Position numbers and translations under genes: made by a program
Notes under the pieces: generated by a model
Told to the model about the DNA's origin: nothing
The model's database searches: none
What the model saw: only the letters and a program-made list of their open reading frames with translations
Shown here: piece by piece, positions 1-8,798 of the stretch
How the letters are laid out: every line of letters begins with the position of its first letter
How positions within the stretch are numbered: position 1 is the first letter of the stretch
Origin: a virus
Direction: 5' to 3' (one strand)
IMG/VR virus record: IMGVR_UViG_3300030102_003788
Location: 1 to 56,431 of that record
Length of the DNA stretch: 56,431 bases

Positions 1-3000
1 GTAGAAGCTATGATGAGTTTAGGCTTGACTATGCGATTACAGAACAAGTAGATGCTATAACTAGAGAATACAATGTTAAAAATGAAAGAGACAGAAAGCG
101 ACAAGTTGCTATAGAAAATATTATAGACAAAGGAAATAATGTCGCAGAAGCGCAAGGCGCTAGTGTATTTGATTTTGACGAAACTGTTGGTATTAGTGAC
201 AATGTTGTTATAGCAACTAAAGACGGTGTTACTAAAGAAATATCATCTGCTGAGTGGCCAAACATAGGCGAGCAACTAGTAAACGATGGTTGGACAATGG
301 ACTTTTCTGACTTTAACAAAGTAACAGATGGTAAACCTGGTCCATTATTACCAAAACTTAAAAAACAAGTAGAAAGATATGGCGTTGATAATGTTTATAT
401 ACTAACAGCAAGAGCAAAAGAAAGTGCGCCAGCAATACAAGCTTGGTTAAAATCTGAAGGCATTGATTTACCTATAGAAAACATTGTAGGTTTAGGTAAT
501 AGTACTGGTGAGGCAAAAGCTGATTGGATAGAAGAAAATCTTATATGGACTGGTTTTAATGATATATTTTTTGTTGATGATGCTTTTTCAAACGTAGACG
601 CTGTTGACAAAATGTTTATGAAGTATCCTACAGGTTTAATTGCTGACGGAGGTAAATCTGTTTTAGTTAGACCAGAACATAGAGAAACACATGTTAAGTT
701 TAGTGGTAAGACTAACAACGAAACAATGAATATTTTTATTGAACAAACCTCTGGTGTTGATAGAAATAAAAGATACTCTGGAGCAAGAGCTAAACTAGAA
801 AATATTGGTAAAAGCTCTTTTAGATTTAATAACGTTATACCTTATTCGGCTGAAGATTTTAAAGGTTTATTATATCAATTTTTAGGTAAAGGTGATATTG
901 GTGAATACCAAATGGCTTGGTTTAAAGAAAAACTTATTGATCCATACTCTCGTGGAGAAATAAAAGTAAATGAAAAAAAGGTAGAAATAACTGAAAAATA
1001 TAACAAGCTAAAAAAAGAACTACCTAAAATAGGAAGATCTTTGAGAGAAAAAATACAAAGACCAGACGGAACTGAAACCATGTATACTATTGACCACGCC
1101 GTAAGAGTTTATCTTTGGGATAAAAATGGTATTGAAATACCTGGTATAAGCAAAAGAGATAGAGAGCTGTTAGTAAACCAAGTTGCTTCTAGCCAAGAGT
1201 TAATTACTTTTGCTAACCAACTAGGTGCTTTAACCGGGATGAAAGACGGTTATGTTAATGCTGGTAAATATTGGACTGTTGAAAATATAGCTAGTGATAT
1301 TACACAAGCAATAAACGAAAGCGGTAGATCTGAAGCTATGGCTGAGTTTGTAAAGAATAAAAACGAAATATTTTCTGAAGAAAACTTAAATAAAATAGAA
1401 GCTGTACATGGTTCTAAGTTTAGAGAGGCTTTAGAAAATATGTTAGATCGTATGGAAACTGGTAGATCACAAGGTAAAACTTTTGCTAAAGTTGATAGAG
1501 TTACGGACATGTACAATAAATGGACAAATAACTCTGTTGGTGCTATTATGTTTTTAAATGGTAGATCTGCTATATTGCAAACTATATCTAGTTTTAACTA
1601 TATTAAAATGACTGGTCCAAATAATATTATTAATGCTACCAAAGCTTTTGCTAATCAACCTCAGTTTTGGAAAGACTTTGCAATGTTATGGAACTCTAAA
1701 TACTTAGTTTCAAGAAGAAAAGGTCAGCAACGTGGTATTAATGAAGCTGAGTTAATGGCAGCTGTAGAAAAAGCAGATAACAAAGCAAAAGCAGCTGTAG
1801 CTTGGTTATTAGAAAAAGGGTTTTTACCTACACAAATTGCTGATAGTTTTGCTATTGCATCAGGTGGTGCTAGTTATGTTAGAAACTACGGTGATGCTAT
1901 TTACGAAATGCTTTATGACTACAAAGAATCTATAGATTATGAAACCGCTATGTCTACGCCAGAAGGTTTAGATGTTTTAGTAAGTGAAGCACAGTATAAA
2001 GATTTAGTAACTAGTACAGAGCTTAATCGTATATTAGGTGGTAGAAATCTAGCGGATTTAACTAAAGAAGAAATAAGAAAAATTGCTGATCAAATAGCAA
2101 TGGAAAAATTTGTATTAGAAACAGAAACAGGTCAGCAGTCATCTAGACAAGACATGTTATCACAACAGCAGACTGGTGGTTTAGGTAGGTTAATACTCGC
2201 GTTTAAAAACACGCCAATGCAGTATACTAGAAAAATACTTAGAGCAGCACAAGACCTTAAAAACAACAGGGGTAATCCAGCTGAACATATAGGACAAATT
2301 GCTTATTATGGTGTTGTACAAAACTTAATGTTTACAGGTTTACAACAAGCGCTGTATGCTAAACTTGGCGAAGAAGATGAAGAGTGGGATAAGTCTACAG
2401 ATAGAGTTATAAATAGCATGGTTGATAGTATACTTAATGGTATGGGATTATCTGGTACTGTTGTTGCTACTGTTAAAAACGGAGTACTTGAATTTCAAGA
2501 ACAAGATAAAAGAGGTTGGAACGCTGATCATACTTATACCGTTTTAGAGTTTGCTAACTTCTCACCTACTATTGGTAGTAAACTTAGAAAAATATATAGC
2601 TCAATAAAAGGACAGCAATTAAATGAAGGTGCTATAGCTGAAATGGATTTATGGGATCCACAAAACCCAGCTTGGTCATCTGTTGCTAATTTAGTTTCTG
2701 CTTTAACAAACATACCTTTAGATAGGGCTGTTAATAAAATAAACAACTTATTAGCTATATCTGCTGATGAAAATGAATGGTGGCAAAACTTATCTTTAGC
2801 TTTAGGTTGGAATACTTGGGATGTTGGTGTTGAAACCAAAGCAAAAAAAATTAATGTAGAAGTTAAAGAAAGAAAAAAAGAAGAAAAGAAACAAGAAAAA
2901 ATTGATGTTGCTCAAGATAAAGTTGATGTTGTAGTTGAAGAAGAGATTAAAAAAGAAAAAGAAGGTGAGGGTAAAGATGTTAATACTTGTGCGGCTGTAA

Positions 3001-3197
3001 AATCAAACGGACAAAGATGTACTGTTCCTGTTGATAAAGCTGGTGACAAATGTCAATATCATGCTAGTGATGAAGAAAAAGCTAAAATGAAAAAGTGTAG
3101 CTTTATAAAGAAAAACGGAAAACGATGTGGTAATTTTGCTGTTACTGACGCTGGAACATGTAACGTACCACAACATCAACCTGGATATAAAAAGTAA
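1..3197 (+). CDS. Large polyvalent phage protein, 5' truncated (HAD domain, LPD38-like region, tandem zinc knuckles)
   Basis: The reading frame is open from base 3, so the protein enters from outside the window; the ATG at 297 is internal. Near the visible N-terminus is a HAD phosphatase domain: motif I DFDET at 171-185, a LTAR segment as motif II, and FVDDAFSN as motif IV. The middle is long and helical. Around 2110-2330 a segment with TGQQSSRQD, GRLILAFKNTPMQY and RAAQDLKN resembles the LPD38-type region of phage polyvalent proteins. The C-terminus has two Cys-rich units ending CQYH and CNVPQH, like DUF5763-type zinc knuckles, after a Lys/Glu-rich linker. Proteins of this class are thought to enter the cell with the DNA. 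The domain reading is fairly firm; the role is inference. Confidence 0.75.
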   Translation, partial: RSYDEFRLDYAITEQVDAITREYNVKNERDRKRQVAIENIIDKGNNVAEAQGASVFDFDETVGISDNVVIATKDGVTKEISSAEWPNIGEQLVNDGWTMDFSDFNKVTDGKPGPLLPKLKKQVERYGVDNVYILTARAKESAPAIQAWLKSEGIDLPIENIVGLGNSTGEAKADWIEENLIWTGFNDIFFVDDAFSNVDAVDKMFMKYPTGLIADGGKSVLVRPEHRETHVKFSGKTNNETMNIFIEQTSGVDRNKRYSGARAKLENIGKSSFRFNNVIPYSAEDFKGLLYQFLGKGDIGEYQMAWFKEKLIDPYSRGEIKVNEKKVEITEKYNKLKKELPKIGRSLREKIQRPDGTETMYTIDHAVRVYLWDKNGIEIPGISKRDRELLVNQVASSQELITFANQLGALTGMKDGYVNAGKYWTVENIASDITQAINESGRSEAMAEFVKNKNEIFSEENLNKIEAVHGSKFREALENMLDRMETGRSQGKTFAKVDRVTDMYNKWTNNSVGAIMFLNGRSAILQTISSFNYIKMTGPNNIINATKAFANQPQFWKDFAMLWNSKYLVSRRKGQQRGINEAELMAAVEKADNKAKAAVAWLLEKGFLPTQIADSFAIASGGASYVRNYGDAIYEMLYDYKESIDYETAMSTPEGLDVLVSEAQYKDLVTSTELNRILGGRNLADLTKEEIRKIADQIAMEKFVLETETGQQSSRQDMLSQQQTGGLGRLILAFKNTPMQYTRKILRAAQDLKNNRGNPAEHIGQIAYYGVVQNLMFTGLQQALYAKLGEEDEEWDKSTDRVINSMVDSILNGMGLSGTVVATVKNGVLEFQEQDKRGWNADHTYTVLEFANFSPTIGSKLRKIYSSIKGQQLNEGAIAEMDLWDPQNPAWSSVANLVSALTNIPLDRAVNKINNLLAISADENEWWQNLSLALGWNTWDVGVETKAKKINVEVKERKKEEKKQEKIDVAQDKVDVVVEEEIKKEKEGEGKDVNTCAAVKSNGQRCTVPVDKAGDKCQYHASDEEKAKMKKCSFIKKNGKRCGNFAVTDAGTCNVPQHQPGYKK

Positions 3198-3227
3198 AGA
3201 TTTAAAAAAATAAGTGACTATATAACA

Positions 3228-4307
3228 ATGATGAAAAGACTAATAATATTGCTACTACTTGTATCAAACATAGTAACAGCGCAAACTCTTGATAGTGAAG
3301 AACTTAGAAAGCTTTTAAAGTTTTCTACTTTTTATGCTGCCGTAAATGGTGGAACATCATTGTCTGATGTTGATGTTTTTTCTGTAGATAACGGTTTATC
3401 TACTCAAACAATATCAACTCCTTATGATTATAACTTGACCATAGGTTTACGTAAAATAGCTAGATTTGGATATGAGAATAAAGCTCAGACTTTTTATGAT
3501 GGAACGGAATCTAATTACAGTGATGCGGCCACTGTTGGTAAAGTTAAAGGAGTTGAATATTTATTTGAAGTAGATTACAAAAGGCAAGAGGGTAAAAACT
3601 ACATGGACCAACATCACTTTATTAGGTTTAGTTCTGATGAGGGTTGCCCTGATGAGTTGTGTGTAAACTTTTTTGCTTTAAAACTAGAGTATCTTGAAGA
3701 CGGTTTTGCTGATGTAAAATACTTTGAGATGTCAGAAAGATATAGACATAGAGATGGTAGACATTTGTCTTGGAACGTAGGCTTAGTACATCGTCTTGCA
3801 GAACCATATGGTTACAATGCTTTAGATGAGTGGATGTTAAGTAATGGTAATATACATTATACTTATTTAGCTTTACAAGAAGGTTACAACGTCGATGTGG
3901 CTAATTCAATATATACAGATCCAAGTGGTAATGTAGTAGCTACTAGCGCTGAAGTATGGGAAGCTGTAGTAATACCACAAGTTTTATCTGATTATACACA
4001 AAAGAAAAGAAATGAACTAAAGAAAACAATACAACACTCTTTTGTTGTAGGTTTTGATTATTATAAATACAACAAAAATACTTGGTTACACGCTTGGGGT
4101 AGCTTGATGCCTTACCATTATGATGATGGTAGTGAATTTAGTTATCATAATTATGTTGATGGTCAGTGGTATGATTACTCAGGTGGTTTAATATATGGCG
4201 TAAAAGTAAACAAGCAGTTAGGTTATTTTGTAGAAGGTAAATATAACAAGTACTGGAATCGTGAGTGGTACGATTTTAAACTAGGAATGAATTACACAAT
4301 TTTTTAA
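3228..4307 (+). CDS. Exported protein, possible outer-membrane beta-barrel
   Basis: The 359-residue product begins with a clear signal peptide (MMKRLIILLLLVSNIVTAQ, cleavage after TAQ). The rest is rich in alternating aromatic and polar residues, and the last ~90 residues read as successive beta-strands ending in NYTIF, a terminal aromatic typical of outer-membrane barrels. I do not recognise a named family. It starts 31 bases after the polyvalent protein and sits in a group of exported or membrane proteins. It could alter the host surface during infection or be a virion component; nothing in the sequence decides between these. Confidence 0.6.
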   Translation: MMKRLIILLLLVSNIVTAQTLDSEELRKLLKFSTFYAAVNGGTSLSDVDVFSVDNGLSTQTISTPYDYNLTIGLRKIARFGYENKAQTFYDGTESNYSDAATVGKVKGVEYLFEVDYKRQEGKNYMDQHHFIRFSSDEGCPDELCVNFFALKLEYLEDGFADVKYFEMSERYRHRDGRHLSWNVGLVHRLAEPYGYNALDEWMLSNGNIHYTYLALQEGYNVDVANSIYTDPSGNVVATSAEVWEAVVIPQVLSDYTQKKRNELKKTIQHSFVVGFDYYKYNKNTWLHAWGSLMPYHYDDGSEFSYHNYVDGQWYDYSGGLIYGVKVNKQLGYFVEGKYNKYWNREWYDFKLGMNYTIF

Positions 4308-4308
4308 A

Positions 4309-4599
4309 ATGACAAAAGAATTAAATGAAGACACGTCTTTTAAATTAAGTATAAAGACAATAATAGCTTTAGGCTTTGGTATTGCTACTATAGTTGGTAT
4401 GTGGTTTGCTTTACAAGCAGATATAGCAGAAGCAAAAGAACTACCTGTTATACCTCCACCACCGGACCCAGAAGTTACGCGTATGGAGTTTGATATGAAA
4501 GATCAAATGATACGTAATACTATTATGACTACACAGAAAGATGTAGAAGAAATAAAACAAACTTTAGAAAAAATAGAAGATAAGCTTTATGACAGATAA
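4309..4599 (+). CDS. Small membrane protein with one TM helix and a coiled coil
   Basis: The protein has 96 residues. Residues ~15-37 form a single hydrophobic helix (TIIALGFGIATIVGMWFALQ). A short Pro-rich linker (PPPPDPE) follows, then a charged heptad-like helix to the C-terminus. The layout resembles inner-membrane spanins and some holins, but no family signature is visible. It starts 1 base after the upstream stop, and its 3' end overlaps the next gene by 11 bases, so it belongs to the late operon. Lysis is a guess; the M15 endolysin lies about 5 kb downstream. Confidence 0.6.
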   Translation: MTKELNEDTSFKLSIKTIIALGFGIATIVGMWFALQADIAEAKELPVIPPPPDPEVTRMEFDMKDQMIRNTIMTTQKDVEEIKQTLEKIEDKLYDR

Positions 4600-4948
4600 C
4601 ATTAACTGGCAAACACGAACCATGTACATGTTAATAGTTATTTTAATGTTGTTATGTAGTGTTTGTTTTAGCCAAATAAAAGTAGTACAGTTTAACGCTG
4701 GTTGGAACAAAGCCAATGATGTGCCATGGGTACAAAGTTTAAAAGACTGTAAAACTATAGGTTATACAGATGTTGGTAAAGATACCAAAGCGCAAGCAAA
4801 ATATAAAATAGCGTCTGTGCCTACGATTATAATATTTAAAGACGGAGAAGAAGTTGCTAGGTTTCAAGCTGATCTTAGCTTTACATTAACAGCAACAAAA
4901 GAAGAAGTACAAGAAAAAATAGACGAAGTAATAATGAGTGATTTTTAA
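4589..4948 (+). CDS. Exported thioredoxin-fold protein lacking the CxxC active site
   Basis: The 119-residue product has a signal or anchor helix (about residues 12-30, ending CFSQ) and then a thioredoxin-like core. The cis-proline region is recognisable in SVPTIIIFKDGEEVARF. Where thioredoxin has WCGPC, this protein has GWNKAND with no cysteine, so it cannot be a dithiol oxidoreductase of the usual kind. In-frame Met codons at 4622 and 4628 would give a tighter signal peptide and are possible real starts. A non-catalytic chaperone or processivity role, as for thioredoxin in T7 replication, is conceivable, but export argues against it. Confidence 0.6.
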   Translation: MTDNINWQTRTMYMLIVILMLLCSVCFSQIKVVQFNAGWNKANDVPWVQSLKDCKTIGYTDVGKDTKAQAKYKIASVPTIIIFKDGEEVARFQADLSFTLTATKEEVQEKIDEVIMSDF

Positions 4949-4950
4949 TT

Positions 4951-5295
4951 ATGCCATTTAAACAACTTAATAATCCTTTTTTAAGGAAAATAGACATAGA
5001 CGCAGAGTCACCTTTAGAAAAACGTAAACGTAAACGTAAAAAATCTAGTGAACCTAGAAAAACAACTAAAGGTAAAGGGCGTAATTTTAGAACTGTAAAG
5101 GAAGGAGCTGGAATGACAGCTAAAGGTGTAAAAGAATATAGACGTAAAAACCCAGGTAGTAAATTAAAAACAGCTGTTACTGGTAAAGTAAAACCAGGTA
5201 GTAAAGCGGCAAAAAGAAGAAAATCGTTCTGCGCTAGATCAAAAGGTTGGACCGGTGAAAGAGGTAAAGCCGCTAGACGTAGATGGAAATGTTAA
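4951..5295 (+). CDS. Small very basic Cys-containing protein (DUF6321-like)
   Basis: The protein has 114 residues and is extremely rich in Lys and Arg. The core, with GMTAKGVKEYRRKNPGSKL, then RRKSFCARS and a C-terminal RRRWKC, matches my recollection of a small protein family common in phages and giant viruses (DUF6321-like). Its two conserved cysteines are in RKSFCARS and at the extreme C-terminus. The charge suggests nucleic-acid binding in the virion. It starts MPFK, near the MAFK starts seen elsewhere in this genome. Function is not established. Confidence 0.65.
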   Translation: MPFKQLNNPFLRKIDIDAESPLEKRKRKRKKSSEPRKTTKGKGRNFRTVKEGAGMTAKGVKEYRRKNPGSKLKTAVTGKVKPGSKAAKRRKSFCARSKGWTGERGKAARRRWKC

Positions 5296-5306
5296 AAATA
5301 TAAGAT

Positions 5307-5648
5307 ATGGCATTTAAACTAAAAAACAACAAATTAAAAAAAATAGTAAAAGAACTTAAAAAAGCATCTAAGATGCACGCTTCACAAGCTGATAGAATAC
5401 AAGCTATGGCTATGGAGTCTGGTTCGTGTGGTAAACCACCAGGAGAGTGTGAGTGTGAAACAAATACGCTACCTGGTATATCACCATTTGCTAAAAAGAA
5501 AAAGAAAGGTAAAAAAGACGCTTGTTATCACAAGGTAAAATCAAGAGTTAAAGTTTGGCCTAGTGCTTATGCTTCTGGTCAGTTAGTTCAATGTAGAAAA
5601 AGAGGTGCTGCTAATTGGGGTACTGGTGGTAAAAAGAAAAAGTCATAA
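5307..5648 (+). CDS. Small basic Cys protein with WPSAYASG motif (DUF5872-like)
   Basis: The product has 113 residues and begins MAFKLK, one of the recurrent N-termini in this window. A Cys cluster (CGKPPGECEC) is followed by a Lys run and then the diagnostic stretch DACYHKVKSR, VWPSAYASGQLVQCRKRGA and ANWG. That stretch is shared by a family found in phages and large DNA viruses (DUF5872-like, from memory). The tail is GGKKKKS. It lies between two other basic Cys proteins and its stop overlaps the next start by one base. Possibly a DNA-associated virion protein; function unknown. Confidence 0.65.
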   Translation: MAFKLKNNKLKKIVKELKKASKMHASQADRIQAMAMESGSCGKPPGECECETNTLPGISPFAKKKKKGKKDACYHKVKSRVKVWPSAYASGQLVQCRKRGAANWGTGGKKKKS

Positions 5649-6028
5649 TGCCTTACGATATTAAATCTAAGTTTGAAGAAAATAGTCCGCTACCTTGTTG
5701 GACAAAAGCTGGTTATGTAAGAAAACCTGGAACTAAAAAAGGAGAGCCTGGTAGTTGTTATAAACCAAAACCAGCTCTTAAAAAACAAAAAGGCGGTGGT
5801 ACTAAAAAAGTTTGTTTACCAGCTGACAAAGTACGTTCAATGTCTAAGTCTGAAAGAAAAGCTTTGGCAAGTGCTAAAAGTAAAGCTGGTAAAAAAGGTA
5901 AATATAGAAGATCATCTAAAACAAATGTAAAAGGCGCTCGTAAAAAAGGCGCTACACTAAGAGACTGGTTTAAAAAAGAAAACTGGGTACAAGTTGGAAA
6001 CCCAAAGAAAAAATGTGGAGAAGATTAA
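5648..6028 (+). CDS. Small basic Cys protein with a KGATLRDWF motif
   Basis: This is the third of three adjacent basic proteins: 126 residues, with cysteines in LPCWTKAG, GSCYKPK, KVCLPADK and KKKCGED. The second half (KVCLPADKVRSMSK, SKTNVKGARKKGATLRDWF, KKENWVQV) looks conserved and recalls small phage or giant-virus proteins of unknown function. The N-terminus contains ENSPLPC, an SPL motif like those in the MAFKMK group. The ATG overlaps the upstream TAA by one base, suggesting coupled translation. Four-Cys spacing would allow a metal site. Confidence 0.6.
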   Translation: MPYDIKSKFEENSPLPCWTKAGYVRKPGTKKGEPGSCYKPKPALKKQKGGGTKKVCLPADKVRSMSKSERKALASAKSKAGKKGKYRRSSKTNVKGARKKGATLRDWFKKENWVQVGNPKKKCGED

Positions 6029-6029
6029 A

Positions 6030-8339
6030 ATGAAAAAAATACTATTATTAATACTGTTACCAATATTTAGTTTTGCACAAAACTGTGCGCCAATATTAAC
6101 TGCTACTGACACTTGTATGTATGGTTATGCTAGAACATGGGTTGAGTGGAACTCATTAGATAGTGGTTGTGCTGTAGCTAATATACACAGAGGCACACCT
6201 TACAACACGTTTAGTTGGGCTTGGTATGATCAGTTAGATACAAATTATTTGTTTGCTAATAACTATAGTCCAGGTGATCCTTTTGCTAGTTCAGAAGGTT
6301 TTTGGATGGTTTTAGAAATGGCTGATGGTACTTTTACAGATACAATATATGCAAACGAATTTACATGTATTGAAGGTTGTATGGACCCTTCATATGACAA
6401 TTATAATCCACTAGCTAATATACCTGATGTTTGCTTAGCAATACCGCCGCCACAAGATGATTGTGAAGATACTACAAAAACATCTATAACAATTGAGTTT
6501 ATACCTGACACATACGCTGGTGAAACATCTATGAGTATTGTAAACCAAGATGATAGTATTTTGTATAGTGTACCACAAGGTTATTTTTACAATACAGGTA
6601 CTGGTAACATATATACTGAAACATTGTGCGTACCAATAGGTGATACAATTAGATTTATGATATATGATTCGTATGGTGATGGTATATGTGGTAGTTGCTT
6701 TGGCGGAGTTGATGGTTATGCTTTAATCACAGATGAGTGTGGTGATACTATATATAGTTTAACGCCAGGTGATAATTTAAACTTTGGTCATGGTGATACG
6801 TCTGATGTTTTTGTAATGAAAGACTGTAGCTGGATACCTGTTGTTGGTTGTCCTAATCCAGCTTATTTAGAGTTTAATCCAGCTGCTGACATAGATAATC
6901 CAGCGTTATGTGTTACACCTAGGGTAATAGGTTGTATGGATAGTACTATGTTTGATTTTAACCCTATGGCTAACACACCACTTATGGAAGATACTTGTGG
7001 CTATGTACTAGAGCTTACTGATGGAGGAGGTGATGGTTGGTTAGGTGCTTACGTTGTAGTAAATCAATTAGGTAACTCATATGGTCCTTACACTAACATA
7101 AGTTCTTTTGTTGAAACTATAAATCTAGAGTTAAAATCAAACCACCCAGTTACAATTAGAGCTTACTCACAAACAAGTTCTGACGCTACAATAGATCAAA
7201 TAGGTTTTAGATTAATAAACCCAGAAGGTGTTGTTATAGCTTCTGGTGGCACAAATCCTTGGAGTGACAGAATAATGTTATTTCCAGATAAGTATATAAC
7301 TTTACCAAATTGTCCTACTATATGTACACCTTATGTTTATGGCTGTATGGATGTTACAGCTTATAACTATGATAACACAGCAAATACTAGCGATGGTAGT
7401 TGTTATTATGAACCTGGCTGTACAGATCCACAGTTTTTAGAATATTACACTCAAGGTTACATAGCTGACTATAATAACGGTGATTGCCAAACAGAGGCAA
7501 TATGGGGTTGTACTGATAGTACTGCATTTAATTATGATAGTTTAGCTAATTTAGATAATGGTGGTTGTGTGCCTGTAATATTAGGTTGTATGCAGCCTTT
7601 AGCTTTTAATTATAACTCTAGCGCAAATGTTGATGATGGAAGTTGCGTGCCATTTATATATGGTTGTACTGACGCTACAATGTTTAACTTTGATGCAAAC
7701 GCAAACACTGATGATGGTAGTTGCTTACCTTATGTTTTTGGCTGTACTGATTCAACAATGTTTAATTATAACCCTTTAGCAAATAGTGACAATAATTCTT
7801 GTATACCTTACATATATGGCTGCACGGATCCTTCTATGCTTAATTACGACCCACAAGCAAACACGGAGGACTTTAGTTGTATTGCTTTTATTTATGGGTG
7901 TATGGATAGTTTGGCCTTTAATTACGATCCACTTGCTAACACGGATAACGGTTCGTGTATCGAAGTGGTTATGGGTTGCATGGATCCAAACGCGTATAAC
8001 TACGAACCAATTGCTAATGTTAACGATACTTTATCTTGTCTATACGATGCTGGTTGTATTACTGGTGCGGGCTTTCCTTACTGGCTCAATGATGAGTGTT
8101 ACGCTTGGGTTATAGAAGTAGATCCTTATTGCTGTGAAAACGAGTGGGATACTATATGTCAAGCAACATATGACTATTGTACAGGTACTTGGTCTGGCCC
8201 TGTACAAAATAGATACGAACAAAAGAAACTAGTAGCTGTTACAGATTTACTAGGCAGACCAACAAAAATAATAAAAAATAAAGTACTACTATATATTTAT
8301 AGTGATGGTACTGTAAAAAGAAAATTAATAACACAATAA
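6030..8339 (+). CDS. Secreted Cys-rich repeat protein with T9SS-type C-terminal sorting domain
   Basis: I place the start at 6030, one base after the upstream stop, because it gives a textbook signal peptide (MKKILLLILLPIFSFAQN); the frame is also open to an ATG at 5994. The mature ~750 residues carry a CUB-like segment with YDSYGDGICGSC and about nine ~24-residue units of the form GCTDxxxxNYxxxANxDDGSC. Next come a Cys block with DPYCCENEWDTIC and a C-terminus with VTDLLGRPTK and YIYSDGTVKRKLI. Such repeats and that C-terminus are characteristic of marine flavobacterial proteins exported by the type IX secretion system and attached to the cell surface. The protein therefore looks host-derived and surface-exposed. 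Surface masking or adhesion is inferred. Confidence 0.8.
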   Translation: MKKILLLILLPIFSFAQNCAPILTATDTCMYGYARTWVEWNSLDSGCAVANIHRGTPYNTFSWAWYDQLDTNYLFANNYSPGDPFASSEGFWMVLEMADGTFTDTIYANEFTCIEGCMDPSYDNYNPLANIPDVCLAIPPPQDDCEDTTKTSITIEFIPDTYAGETSMSIVNQDDSILYSVPQGYFYNTGTGNIYTETLCVPIGDTIRFMIYDSYGDGICGSCFGGVDGYALITDECGDTIYSLTPGDNLNFGHGDTSDVFVMKDCSWIPVVGCPNPAYLEFNPAADIDNPALCVTPRVIGCMDSTMFDFNPMANTPLMEDTCGYVLELTDGGGDGWLGAYVVVNQLGNSYGPYTNISSFVETINLELKSNHPVTIRAYSQTSSDATIDQIGFRLINPEGVVIASGGTNPWSDRIMLFPDKYITLPNCPTICTPYVYGCMDVTAYNYDNTANTSDGSCYYEPGCTDPQFLEYYTQGYIADYNNGDCQTEAIWGCTDSTAFNYDSLANLDNGGCVPVILGCMQPLAFNYNSSANVDDGSCVPFIYGCTDATMFNFDANANTDDGSCLPYVFGCTDSTMFNYNPLANSDNNSCIPYIYGCTDPSMLNYDPQANTEDFSCIAFIYGCMDSLAFNYDPLANTDNGSCIEVVMGCMDPNAYNYEPIANVNDTLSCLYDAGCITGAGFPYWLNDECYAWVIEVDPYCCENEWDTICQATYDYCTGTWSGPVQNRYEQKKLVAVTDLLGRPTKIIKNKVLLYIYSDGTVKRKLITQ
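7332..8058 (+). repeat. Tandem ~24-codon GCTD...DDGSC repeats inside the secreted protein gene
   Basis: Units of about 70-75 bp each encode YGCTDxxxFNYxxxANxDDGSCxP. The DNA copies differ at many synonymous sites while Gly-Cys, the central Asn-Tyr and the final Cys are kept, so selection acts on the protein. An isolated related unit occurs near 6376 (GCMDPSYDNYNPLAN). Confidence 0.8.
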
Positions 8340-8351
8340 AACAAAAAAATT

Positions 8352-8795
8352 ATGGCAACAATTACATCAACGTTGACAATAACATCTAACTCATCAACAG
8401 CTACTGCAAGTCCTGGTCCGTTGAGTATGGCTTTGTCTTTGTCTCAATCATTTTCACCAACAATAGTTACTGTTAAATCAGCAAACCAAACAATATCGGA
8501 TTCAGCAGCAAGTCTTTTTACAGACGCTTTGCAAGCTGAAGGTGATACAGCTGGTACGCACGGCGCTTTAATATATATGAAAAACACTAGTTCAGCTGAC
8601 TATGATATTTATATAGGTTTTGAAGCTTCTGGATCATCAGCAGCTGAAATGCAAGGAGCTGGTGCAGCAACAAGACTTGGTACTTTAAAACAAGGAGAGT
8701 TTATGTTTTTTCCTTATGATTTTGCTGGTGATATTACTATTGACGCTGAAAATGCAAGTGCTACTTTAGAGTACTTCTTCTTTTCTAGAACATAG
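8352..8795 (+). CDS. Small virion-type protein
   Basis: The product has 147 residues, no signal peptide, and is rich in Ser, Thr and Ala with alternating hydrophobics, as expected for a beta-structured phage decoration or fibre-associated protein. The segment GALIYMKNTSSADYDIYIGFE followed by LGTLKQGEFMFFPYDFAG resembles small head or fibre proteins found next to fibre genes in marine phages. It starts 13 bases after the secreted protein and is followed after 3 bases by another protein of the same kind. I assign no name. Confidence 0.55.
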   Translation: MATITSTLTITSNSSTATASPGPLSMALSLSQSFSPTIVTVKSANQTISDSAASLFTDALQAEGDTAGTHGALIYMKNTSSADYDIYIGFEASGSSAAEMQGAGAATRLGTLKQGEFMFFPYDFAGDITIDAENASATLEYFFFSRT

Positions 8796-8798
8796 TAA

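Noticed and set aside
2534-2839. Antisense frames inside the polyvalent, tail and chaperonin genes
   Set aside because: They lie opposite strongly coding frames, show poor residue composition and lack start context.
7332-8058. Regular repeats resembling a CRISPR-type array
   Set aside because: The repeats are in-frame coding units with synonymous variation and no unique spacers; they encode Cys-rich protein repeats.
7786-8115. Second frame (109 codons) inside the repeat gene
   Set aside because: It is a frame shadow of the Cys repeats with no start context and lies within a clearly coding frame.
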